A stretch of 6,644 nt of DNA from Planctomycetaceae bacterium (GTDB taxonomy: Bacteria > Planctomycetota > Planctomycetia > Isosphaerales > Isosphaeraceae), in NCBI GenBank assembly GCA_019232645.1, contig JAFANO010000352.1, positions 1-6,644 of the forward strand, read 5' to 3'. The first letter of the stretch is position 1. Every line of letters starts with the position of its first letter. Made by a program: the position numbers and the translations under genes. The notes beneath the pieces were generated by a model that ran no database searches, had not been told where the DNA came from, and was given only the letters and a program-made list of their open reading frames with translations. Below are positions 1-6,590 of the stretch, piece after piece.

Positions 1-23
1 GACACTCCTCGCCGATCACCACC
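1..23. repeat. Left arm of a 23-bp perfect inverted repeat
   Basis: The first 23 bases are the exact reverse complement of 200-222. Partial pairing continues inward: 29-33 matches 189-193 shifted by one or two bases, and 50-59 matches 157-166 at 9 of 10 positions after a 7-nt offset. The arm starts at the first base of the window, so it may extend further left. This could be an element terminus or the stem of a long hairpin. Confidence 0.8.
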
Positions 24-110
24 ACGAATTGAGGACGACGGGGCTTGGACTTACGGCGATCAGCCGAGAATCTCCTGGGATCCGCCTGTCCGTCTCACGT
101 CGGACCAGAT

Positions 111-126
111 TTCATGCTCGCATGAA
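111..126. repeat. 16-bp dyad TTCATGC-TC-GCATGAA
   Basis: Seven-base arms are perfectly complementary around a 2-nt centre. The shape fits a dimeric regulator's operator, but no gene start lies next to it within the window, so a function is not supported. It lies inside the interval bounded by the 23-bp inverted repeat but is not at its exact centre. Confidence 0.45.
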
Positions 127-199
127 TGGAAATTCGCCGCCCCCAACAACCAAATTTCGACGTAAGCCTTAATGCATTCAGCGGGTTAGCTCAAAATGC

Positions 200-222
200 G
201 GTGGTGATCGGCGAGGAGTGTC
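200..222. repeat. Right arm of a 23-bp perfect inverted repeat
   Basis: This is the exact reverse complement of bases 1-23, giving a 222-bp unit bounded by inverted arms. The bases between the arms have no convincing coding potential. The size and arrangement would suit a small non-autonomous element (MITE-like) or a degenerate insertion-sequence end, but no target-site duplication can be tested because the left edge is cut by the window. Confidence 0.8.
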
Positions 223-494
223 GAATCTTGAGTATCTGGACGCAAGCACGACGGATCCTGGAACGAGACCAATGGGGCGATGATCCCTCTGGCGAGGATC
301 CTCTTGATGCGACGTCGTCTCACCAAGAAGAAGCCGGGTGTCGGAATCGCCCAAATTCCCGCGCCCTCTCTGAGCGAGGCCCGCGGGGTGCCGGGACTCG
401 CTGGGATCATTTTGGCGGGCGACACCGAAGGAAACGCTCCGTGTGCGTCTCATACGGGTCCCAGGGATTTTGTGCACCGACCTGCTGATTTGAA

Positions 495-510
495 ATTGGA
501 AATCTCCAAT
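495..510 (-). terminator. Weak stem-loop downstream of the ABC exporter gene
   Basis: ATTGGA (495-500) and TCCAAT (505-510) form a 6-bp stem with a 4-nt loop, about 40 nt after the exporter stop when read on the minus strand. It is followed by TTCAAATC, which is AT-rich but not a uridine run. The stem is AT-rich, so as an intrinsic terminator it would be weak. It may simply be part of the AT-rich 7-nt repeat material at 492-519. Confidence 0.25.
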
Positions 511-551
511 GTGAGATCAGGACAAAGGGCACAAAAGATCCGGAATGCGTA

Positions 552-2786
552 TCAGGCGCTCTCGCGCTGGAACTGGATCTCGTGCAAGCGGCGATAGAGC
601 GAGGAGTGGCGGCGGAGCTCGGCGTCGGTGCCGACGGACTCGATCCGGCCGGCGTTCATCAGGACGATCCGGTCGGCGATCTGGAGCGAGCCGAGGCTGT
701 GCGTGATCAGGAAGGTGGTCCGGTTGCGGGCGAATTCCTCGATCGCCTTGCGGATCAGCGCCTCGTCCTGGATGTCGACGGCGCTGGTGGCCTCGTCGAG
801 GATCAGGATGGCCGGGTCGCGGAGCATGGCGCGGGCCAGCGCGATCCGCTGTCGCTGGCCGCCGGAGAGCCCCAGCCCGCGCTCGCGGATCACCGTGTCG
901 TAGCCGCCGGACAAGGCCGCGATGAACTGGTGCGCGTAGGCGCGCCGGGCGGCGGCGACGATCGCCTCGCGGGTCGCGTGGCGGTTGCCGTAGGCGATGT
1001 TGTTGGCGATCGTGTCCTCGAACAGGATCGTCTCCTGGAGCACCATGCCGATCTGGCTGCGGAGGCTGCGTAACTTGACCTCGCGCAGGTCGTGGCCGTC
1101 GATCCGGATGACGCCCGAGCGGACGTCCCAGAACCGGGGCAGCAGGTTCATGAGCGTCGACTTGCCGCAGCCGTTGGGGCCGACCAGCGCGATCGTCTCG
1201 CCGTGCTGGACGGTCAGGCTCAGCCCCCGAAGGACCAGGTCGCGGCCGTTGTAGCCGAAGGCGACCTGGTCGAACTCGATCGCCTGGCGATGCCGAGGCA
1301 GCCGGACCGCCGTGGGGGCGTCGATGACCTGGGGCCGGCGGTCCATCAGGGCGCAAATCCGATCGGCCGCCGCCGCGGCGCGCTGGATCCGCGAGTGGAC
1401 GTTCGCCATCTTGCGGATCGGGTCGGAGATGCCCGCCAGCGAGGCATACAGGTAGAGCAGGTCCTCGATCGCCATCGGGTGCGACGCCAGTTGCAGCTTC
1501 ATCAGGCCCAGGTTGAGGAAGATCGTGCTGTTGAGGACCAGGTACGAGCCGGCCAGCAGCGCGATCGAGACGGTCGACAGCGCGAGCATCTCGAGGACCG
1601 GGTCGGAGAGGGCGTCGATCGTGGCGACCCGGACGCTCTTGCGGTAGAGGCTCTTGGTCTCGAGGTAGAACCGCCGCCGCTCGCACCGCTCCATCGTGTA
1701 GGCCTTGACGACGACGATCCCCTGGAAGGTCTCCTGGAGGATCTTGTAGATGTTCGACATGCTCTCGAGCGAGCGGCGGACGGCCCGCTTCATGATCTGG
1801 CCGGCGCGGTTGGCCGTCAGGGCCGAGACCGGCACCAGCACCAGCGCCAGGCAGGTCAGGCGCCAGTTCAGCCACATCGCCATGCTCAGGCAGCTCAGGG
1901 CGCGGAGCGGCTCGCGGATTACCTTGCTGAGAAGGGTGTTGAGCCCCTGGCCCAGCGAGTCCATGTCGTTGGTGAACCGGGCGATCAGCTCGGCCGAGCC
2001 CTGGTCGTTGAAGCTCGCCAGGTCGAGTGCCATCGTCCTGCGGTAGAAGTGGTTGCGGATGTCGAACAGGGTCAGTTGCATGATGTCGGCGACGAGCACC
2101 TCCTGGAGGAACAGGAAGAGCCCCTTGGTGCCCATGCCGACGAAGATCAGCGCGATCAGCAGCAGCAGCGTCTGGAAGCCCTTGTGGGGCAGGAAGCGGT
2201 CGATCTTGGGCAGGAGCCATTGGTACCGCGCCATCCAGTCGCGGAGGTCCCGGCGCTCGCGCCCGAGCTTCGACTTCCGGCCCTCGAGCGACGCCGAGCG
2301 GGCGTCGAGCGGCCGCTGGGCGCTGAACCGCTTCAACTCGTCGAGCCGGGCTTCCGCCACCTGCAAGTCGCGACGCAGCGCATCCAGGGCGGCCCGATTG
2401 GTCCCCTTCTCGTGGATCAGCATCGGCGCGTCGTCCTCGTACTGCCGCTCCCGCGCCTGGACCGCGAACAGCACGGCGTCGCGCCGGACGTGGACCTCCT
2501 TGAAATGCCGCTTCAGCCCCGGGCCGGTCGGATCGCCCAGCTTCGTGATGGCGGCGACCTCCTCGAGCCTGGCGTCGAGCGCGCGGAGGTCGGTCTGCAT
2601 CGACACGATCTTCTCCGCCACCCAGGTCTGGCAGTTCTCACTGTAGAAGAGGATCTTCAGCAGCGGATACACTGCGCTGATGTTGGCGCTCCAGAGCAGC
2701 GCCACCATCAGCGCGCAGACCAGCGAGAGGCCGAACCGGGCCCGGTACGGCCAGGCGAATCGCACGAGGCGAGCAAAGTTCTTCAT
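552..2786 (-). CDS. MsbA-like ABC exporter half-transporter (membrane + ATPase) with a long insert
   Basis: 744 residues with an N-terminal membrane domain and a C-terminal ATPase, an inner-membrane exporter expected to work as a homodimer. Hydrophobic helices lie near residues 16-45, 203-232, 292-307, 309-326, 395-418 and about 438-456. The ATPase is complete: aromatic A-loop residue near Y512, Walker A GPNGCGKST (536-544), Q-loop Q584, signature LSGGQ (640-644), Walker B ILILDE (660-665) and H-loop H696. Typical MsbA-type proteins have about 580-600 residues; the excess is mainly residues 48-200, a highly charged, helix-prone stretch between helices 1 and 2 that should face the periplasm. 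The start was placed at MKNFARLVRF because it directly precedes helix 1; upstream codons (to a GTG at 3011) give proline/arginine-rich, unconserved-looking sequence. No Shine-Dalgarno site precedes the ATG. The substrate is unknown; a lipid or glycolipid is inferred from family resemblance and neighbours. Confidence 0.93.
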   Translation of the reverse strand: MKNFARLVRFAWPYRARFGLSLVCALMVALLWSANISAVYPLLKILFYSENCQTWVAEKIVSMQTDLRALDARLEEVAAITKLGDPTGPGLKRHFKEVHVRRDAVLFAVQARERQYEDDAPMLIHEKGTNRAALDALRRDLQVAEARLDELKRFSAQRPLDARSASLEGRKSKLGRERRDLRDWMARYQWLLPKIDRFLPHKGFQTLLLLIALIFVGMGTKGLFLFLQEVLVADIMQLTLFDIRNHFYRRTMALDLASFNDQGSAELIARFTNDMDSLGQGLNTLLSKVIREPLRALSCLSMAMWLNWRLTCLALVLVPVSALTANRAGQIMKRAVRRSLESMSNIYKILQETFQGIVVVKAYTMERCERRRFYLETKSLYRKSVRVATIDALSDPVLEMLALSTVSIALLAGSYLVLNSTIFLNLGLMKLQLASHPMAIEDLLYLYASLAGISDPIRKMANVHSRIQRAAAAADRICALMDRRPQVIDAPTAVRLPRHRQAIEFDQVAFGYNGRDLVLRGLSLTVQHGETIALVGPNGCGKSTLMNLLPRFWDVRSGVIRIDGHDLREVKLRSLRSQIGMVLQETILFEDTIANNIAYGNRHATREAIVAAARRAYAHQFIAALSGGYDTVIRERGLGLSGGQRQRIALARAMLRDPAILILDEATSAVDIQDEALIRKAIEEFARNRTTFLITHSLGSLQIADRIVLMNAGRIESVGTDAELRRHSSLYRRLHEIQFQRESA

Positions 2787-2875
2787 GGAAGGCGCGCCAC
2801 GGACGGGTTGAGCCCAAAAGCCTCCATGCCATCCCCGGGCCGCGTCGACGCCGTCCGGGTCTTGGGCGACGCGGT

Positions 2876-2904
2876 GATTTACCACGAGGCGCGGACCTTG
2901 GCAA
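2876..2904 (-). promoter_or_regulatory. Possible sigma-70-like promoter for the ABC exporter
   Basis: Read on the minus strand, TTGCCA (2904-2899, 5 of 6 matches to TTGACA) is followed after exactly 17 nt by TAAATC (2881-2876, only 3 of 6 matches to TATAAT). Transcription would start roughly 80 nt before the ATG. The -10 match is poor and such pairs occur by chance, so this is a weak candidate. Confidence 0.18.
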
Positions 2905-3257
2905 TGCGACTTGCCCCGTGTTCGATGGAGGGGCAAACGCCATTTTCCGCGGTTAAATCGCGAGGTCGAGCTCGCCCCGCCGGCCTGCGCCATGTTAAGG
3001 AGGGCCCTCACTTTACGGTATCAGACCTTCGAGGGGGCTAAATCATCGGGAATAACAAGGCTCAATGATTCGCACACATCCGCACCGTTTCTCCGATTTG
3101 GGCCTTATTAAAGTAATGATGTGGAGGCTTCCTCATTTCAGTGAGGCGGAGTATCCGGCGGCCCAGGTCGGGGTTGTATCCGGCCGTCGCATGAATCACC
3201 ACGTAAATTCTTCGCGATCTCGAGGAAATCCGTCTAGGAAGACGCGGGCGGCCAGGC

Positions 3258-3263
3258 TATGAT
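3258..3263 (+). promoter_or_regulatory. Candidate -10 element TATGAT before the glycosyltransferase
   Basis: TATGAT matches TATAAT at 5 of 6 positions and sits about 60 nt before the glycosyltransferase ATG, in the context GGCTATGATCCC. The near-identical context GGCTAGAATGCC recurs at the right edge (6582-6593). No good -35 hexamer is seen 16-19 nt upstream, where the bases are around TCTAGGAA. It would drive both plus-strand genes. Confidence 0.3.
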
Positions 3264-3310
3264 CCCGTGCGCGGAGTCGCTCCACCCACGGACGCCTCGC
3301 GGGACCGTCA

Positions 3311-3316
3311 GGGAGG
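3311..3316 (+). promoter_or_regulatory. Ribosome binding site GGGAGG for the glycosyltransferase
   Basis: GGGAGG lies 5 nt before the ATG at 3322. It is the clearest Shine-Dalgarno site in the window and decides this start over the upstream ATG at 3259, which has no such site and would add 21 unconvincing residues. Confidence 0.65.
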
Positions 3317-3321
3317 ACGGG

Positions 3322-4410
3322 ATGAAGGCCCTCGCGCTGGTTGACTCGCCCGATCACGTCTGCTGTCGTTATCGCGTCCGGGCGTTCGAGCGGGCGCTGG
3401 CTGATTCGGGGTGGTCACTGGTCATTGAGGGCCTGGCGCGGGGCACGCTCGGACGCGGGTCGCAACTGGCGCGGGCCGCGCGGTTCGACGCGGTGGTGTT
3501 GCAGCGCAAGCTCCTGCCGGGATGGCAGCTCCACGCTCTGCGGCGGTGGTCACGCCGGCTGGTCTTCGACGTCGACGACGCGGTCCTCTATCGCGACTCG
3601 TACGACCCGCGCGGCCCCCACTGCCGGCGCCGGGCGGGGCGCTTCGCCTCGACCGTGCGGATGGCCGACTTGGTGATCGCCGGCAACGACTTCCTGGCCG
3701 AACGCGCCCTCGAGGCCGGGGCGCAGGCCGATCACGTGCGGGTGATCCCCACGTGCGTGGAGGTCGATCGCTATCGGCCCCGGGCCGGGCCAGATGCCCA
3801 CGGGTCGGGGATGGACCTCGTCTGGATCGGCTCGTCGAGTACGTTACAAGGGCTGGAGCTGCGCCGGGCGCTCTGGGAGCGGCTGGGGCGCGAGGTCCCC
3901 GGGGTCCGGCTCCGCGTGGTCTGCGACCGCTTCCCGAGGTTCGACCCATTGCCGGTCGTCGCGGTCCCCTGGAGCGAGGCGACCGAGGCCGACGCGCTGG
4001 TGGCGGGGGACGTCGGGATCAGTTGGGTCCCCGACGACCTCTGGAGCCGGGGCAAGTGCGGGCTGAAGGTCCTCCAGTACCAGGCAGCCGGCCTGCCGGT
4101 GATCGCCAACCCGGTCGGCGTTCAGGCGGCGATGATCGCGCCGGGCGTCTCGGGGTTCCTGGCCGGGACGGATGACGCCTGGGTCGAGGCGGTCCGGACG
4201 CTGGCGGGCGACCCGGACCTCCGGCTCCGGATGGGAGCCGCGGCCCGCGCCGCGGTCGCGTCGAACCATGCGGTCGCGGCCTGGTCGCCGGCGTTCGTCG
4301 CGGCGGTGTCGGGGGCCGGCGCGGGCGGGCATCGCGCGGTTCGAGGCGACAACGGGTGCGGGCGGATGCACCATCGGGGGACCCGTGTCTTGCACAGACA
4401 TGCCGACTGA
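3322..4410 (+). CDS. GT4-like glycosyltransferase (GT-B fold)
   Basis: 362 residues, cytoplasmic or membrane-associated, with no signal peptide or membrane helix. It probably transfers a sugar from a nucleotide donor to an envelope lipid or glycan. The N-terminal half begins MKALALVDSP and has the FDVDDAVLY stretch (82-90) typical of one GT4-like group. The C-terminal donor-binding half begins around DLVWIGSSST (165-174) and holds RGKCGLKVLQYQAAGLPVIA (243-262), the counterpart of the usual K-x-x-E-Y-x-A-x-G-x-P-V-V motif, with Q252 where glutamate is commonest. A PGVSGFL turn (274-280) follows, as in other GT4 enzymes. The last 35 residues or so (from about 328) are Gly/Arg/His-rich and look unconserved. 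It is followed at 37 nt, or overlapped by 11 nt, by the kinase gene, so the two are probably co-transcribed. The acceptor and donor cannot be read from the sequence. Confidence 0.88.
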   Translation: MKALALVDSPDHVCCRYRVRAFERALADSGWSLVIEGLARGTLGRGSQLARAARFDAVVLQRKLLPGWQLHALRRWSRRLVFDVDDAVLYRDSYDPRGPHCRRRAGRFASTVRMADLVIAGNDFLAERALEAGAQADHVRVIPTCVEVDRYRPRAGPDAHGSGMDLVWIGSSSTLQGLELRRALWERLGREVPGVRLRVVCDRFPRFDPLPVVAVPWSEATEADALVAGDVGISWVPDDLWSRGKCGLKVLQYQAAGLPVIANPVGVQAAMIAPGVSGFLAGTDDAWVEAVRTLAGDPDLRLRMGAAARAAVASNHAVAAWSPAFVAAVSGAGAGGHRAVRGDNGCGRMHHRGTRVLHRHAD

Positions 4411-4447
4411 GGCGCGAAGGGGCGACCGAGCACCACGGGGCGACCGG

Positions 4448-6292
4448 ATGCGCTGGCTGATCAGGAAGATACCGCGACCCGGCCTGTCGGATCCCCTGTT
4501 CGAGCCGCCGGGATGGGACTGGGCGCGGACCGGCGAGGTGGGCTGGTGGGTCCGCTCCGACTGGCACCGCGTGCTGCTCGGGCCCGGCGGGCTCCGGCTC
4601 GACGAGTGGCGTTCGAGCGGGCGGTTGACGATCGTCAATACCAGGCCGCACCGCGTCGTCTATCGCGTCGACCTGCCGGAGGGGGCGATCTACGTCAAGC
4701 ACTTCCTCGTGCCGGGGCTCCGAGCCAAGCTCCGCCAGTGGGTCCGCCGGGGCAAGGGGCGCAACGAGGGCCAGCGGACGCGCTACCTCAACGCCATCGG
4801 TGTCCAGACGATCACGCCGATCGCGCTGGGCGAGCAGCGCAAGCGGCGGTTCCTCTTCGAGAACTTCCTGATCACCCACGCGATCTCGGACGCGGTGCCG
4901 CTCAACGAGTTCGTCGAGAACCGGCTCCCGCTTTGGCCGGAGGAACACCGGGCGCGGGTCCGGCAGAGGCTCGCCGTGAGCCTGGCGACCCTGACGGCCC
5001 GACTTCACGACTCCGGGTTCGTCCATCAAGACTTCCACCCGGGCAACATCCTGGTCCAGATCGGCGACGACGACCGGCCGCAGCTCGCGATGATCGACCT
5101 CGACGCGCTACGGGTCACCCGGCCGGTCTGGCAGTTCTGGGAGGACCTGGCAGGGCGGGCCCTGGGCGAGTCCGACGCGAGGCACTGGAGCCCCCCCCTG
5201 ACCTGGCCCGAGGCGCAGCTCAACTTGGCGCTGCTGAACCATTACTTCTGGCTCCGGTGCGACCGGTCGGATCGCTATCGTTTCCTCCGGGCGTACCTTC
5301 GGGCGAGGCGGTGTTCCCCGCCCGACCCGACCGCCTTCGCGCGGGGCATCGAGGACGCGACCCGCGCCTGGGCCGAGCGGCTCTGGCGGCGCTGGGGTCG
5401 CCGCTGCCACGGGACCAACAAGTACTTCAAGGCGTACAGCGGCGACCGGACCTGGGCGGTCGCCTCTCGCGACCTCGACCCGGCGACCGTCCGCGCCCTG
5501 CTGGCCGACCCCGACGCCGTCTTCCGGCGGGAGGGGACGGTCATCCTCAAGGACTCGCGGACCACGACCGTCGCCGAGGCGACGCTGGAGGTCCGGGGCC
5601 GGCCGACCCGCGTCATCTACAAGCGCTTCAACAAGAAGCGGTGGTTCGAGCCGTTCCTGACCTACTTCCGCCCGTCGTCCGGGTGGCAGTCGTGGCAAGC
5701 CGCGCAGCACCTGGCCAGCCGGGCAATCCCGACCCCGCGCAACCTGGCGTTCCTGGCGCGGCTCCGCCGCTTCCCCAGGGACCTCTTCTGGTACCTGCCG
5801 CACGAGACCTACCTGATCACGGTCAAGGAGGAGCCCTCGATCACCCTGGGCGACTACGTCCGCAAGGTCCTACCCGGGCTACCGCCCGACGCGCGGCGGT
5901 GGCAGATCCGCCGGCTGACCCTGGCGCTGGCCCGGCTGCTCCGGATGCTGCACGAGCGGTCGCTCTCGCACCGCGACCTGAAGGCCGCGAACCTCCTCCT
6001 GCTCGGCGACCCGTCCTCCCCCGACGTGCAACTCACGGTGATCGACCTGGCGGGCGTCCGCCTGATCCACCCCCTGCCCAGACACCGCCAGGTGCAGAAC
6101 CTCGCCCGGCTCAATCTCAGCCTCGTCAACGTCACCGACCGGACCCGGACCGACACGCTCCGGTTCCTCCGCGCCTACTTGAACTGGGGGCTCTCCCCCC
6201 GCAACGACTGGAAGGGCTTCTGGCGGCTCATCGCCGAGGCCTCCCGGACCAAGATGGAGCGGAACGAGCGACGCGGTCGCGCCCTGTCCTGA
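4448..6292 (+). CDS. Tandem two-domain lipopolysaccharide-kinase-like protein (Kdo/WaaP/InaA type)
   Basis: 614 residues containing two successive small-molecule-kinase domains, expected to phosphorylate envelope sugars from ATP at the cytoplasmic face. Domain 1 (about 55-290): candidate ATP lysine K84 (IYVKHF), helix-C glutamate E107, catalytic loop GFVHQDFHPGNIL with D195 and N200, and metal-binding D217 (MIDLDAL). Domain 2 (about 360-595): lysine K392 (VIYKRF), catalytic loop SLSHRDLKAANLLL with D510, K512 and N515, and D533 (VIDLAGV). A shared C-terminal pattern, NLAxLN followed 20-22 residues later by FLRAYL (259/279 and 551/573), indicates internal duplication. Domain 2 has S415 where the family helix-C glutamate would be expected. 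The start at 4448 has GGGG 7 nt upstream. An in-frame ATG at 4400 would overlap the glycosyltransferase stop and add 16 basic residues; it is possible but has no close ribosome site. Tandem kinases of this sort seem characteristic of planctomycetes, from general knowledge. Confidence 0.85.
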   Translation: MRWLIRKIPRPGLSDPLFEPPGWDWARTGEVGWWVRSDWHRVLLGPGGLRLDEWRSSGRLTIVNTRPHRVVYRVDLPEGAIYVKHFLVPGLRAKLRQWVRRGKGRNEGQRTRYLNAIGVQTITPIALGEQRKRRFLFENFLITHAISDAVPLNEFVENRLPLWPEEHRARVRQRLAVSLATLTARLHDSGFVHQDFHPGNILVQIGDDDRPQLAMIDLDALRVTRPVWQFWEDLAGRALGESDARHWSPPLTWPEAQLNLALLNHYFWLRCDRSDRYRFLRAYLRARRCSPPDPTAFARGIEDATRAWAERLWRRWGRRCHGTNKYFKAYSGDRTWAVASRDLDPATVRALLADPDAVFRREGTVILKDSRTTTVAEATLEVRGRPTRVIYKRFNKKRWFEPFLTYFRPSSGWQSWQAAQHLASRAIPTPRNLAFLARLRRFPRDLFWYLPHETYLITVKEEPSITLGDYVRKVLPGLPPDARRWQIRRLTLALARLLRMLHERSLSHRDLKAANLLLLGDPSSPDVQLTVIDLAGVRLIHPLPRHRQVQNLARLNLSLVNVTDRTRTDTLRFLRAYLNWGLSPRNDWKGFWRLIAEASRTKMERNERRGRALS

Positions 6293-6308
6293 GGAAGGGG
6301 ACCTCAGG
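6288..6308 (+). terminator. Stem-loop spanning the kinase stop codon
   Basis: CCTGAGG (6288-6294) and CCTCAGG (6302-6308) form a perfect 7-bp GC-rich stem with a 7-nt loop, and the TGA stop lies inside the left arm. No uridine run follows directly; the AT-rich stretch begins about 15 nt later (6322-6348). It may be a weak terminator or a 3'-end stabilising structure for the two-gene transcript. Confidence 0.35.
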
Positions 6309-6515
6309 GGATGTTGAAATGCATTTATAATTTAAAATTTTAGATTTGAGATGCCGATGGGATTTTCGCAGTGTGTGGTTTGGTGCTCCAGGCGTTTGGA
6401 AAGATGATTAACCCAGCAACGCGAAGGGAAATTCAGTTGTCTTGCCCATGTTTCCTAGAATTCTCAGAGCGACAGCTCGCGCGGTCACTGAACCCCCAAC
6501 TGCGCGACACCTTCG

Positions 6516-6550
6516 GAATTTGGAATCTTGAATCTCGAATCTCGAATTTC
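6516..6550. repeat. Tandem array of five 7-nt units, consensus GAATCTC
   Basis: Five consecutive heptamers read GAATTTG, GAATCTT, GAATCTC, GAATCTC and GAATTTC with no spacing, filling exactly 35 bp. Similar 7-nt phased sequence occurs at 492-519 (GAAATTG, GAAATCT, a divergent unit, GAGATCA) and more loosely at 6343-6356. The units are too short and lack spacers, so this is not a CRISPR. The role is unknown. Confidence 0.7.
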
Positions 6551-6584
6551 TCATCCCAAATAAATCAACGGCCCGACAAACGGC

Positions 6585-6590
6585 TAGAAT
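6585..6590 (+). promoter_or_regulatory. Candidate -10 element TAGAAT near the right edge
   Basis: TAGAAT matches TATAAT at 5 of 6 positions in the context GGCTAGAATGCC, very like the candidate before the glycosyltransferase. No recognisable -35 hexamer lies 16-18 nt upstream. If real, it would serve a gene beginning beyond the window. Confidence 0.25.

Larger units (their letters stand above)
1..551. other. Left non-coding spacer, no supported gene
   Basis: No open frame here looks like a protein. The frames of 79 to 120 codons overlap one another on both strands, have no plausible ribosome site and show no recognisable motif. Composition is mixed, with AT-rich patches around 110-200 and 485-545. 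The stretch holds a perfect 23-bp inverted repeat, a 16-bp dyad, a GAGGATCCTC palindrome at 294-303 and a stem-loop downstream of the exporter gene; most are listed separately. It may be the remnant of a mobile element or a dispersed intergenic repeat, but no transposase fragment is recognisable. Confidence 0.6.
2787..3321. other. Divergent spacer between exporter and glycosyltransferase
   Basis: 535 bp separate two divergently transcribed starts, so promoters for both directions should lie here. The section 2940-3250 is noticeably AT-richer than the genes. It contains a short stem CCTCA/TGAGG at 3131-3146, a perfect GAGGGCCCTC palindrome at 3000-3009 and candidate promoter elements listed separately. 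Frames open in this region have no coding signature. Confidence 0.6.

Noticed and set aside
126..597. Several small overlapping frames on both strands in the left spacer
   Set aside because: They overlap one another, lack ribosome sites and recognisable motifs, and one runs into the exporter's 3' end on the opposite strand.
2997..3004. Strong Shine-Dalgarno-like AAGGAGGG on the plus strand
   Set aside because: No start codon follows at a usable distance; the bases are partly explained by the GAGGGCCCTC palindrome.
2787..3011. N-terminal extension of the exporter to a GTG at 3011 or an ATG at 2993
   Set aside because: The extra 75 residues are low-complexity and lack any domain; MKNFARLVRFAWPYR immediately before the first membrane helix is the expected exporter start.
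1092..3041. A 649-codon plus-strand open frame opposite the ABC exporter
   Set aside because: It lies antisense to a complete, motif-bearing transporter; its product is dominated by Arg, Gln, Asp and Val in a pattern typical of the complement of a GC-rich gene.
4513..6330. A 605-codon plus-strand frame overlapping the kinase gene
   Set aside because: Its product is Pro/Arg/Ala-rich with no motif, while the other frame carries two kinase catalytic loops; it is an out-of-frame by-product of high GC.
6516..6550. CRISPR array
   Set aside because: The units are 7 nt, contiguous and without unique spacers, and no cas gene is present.
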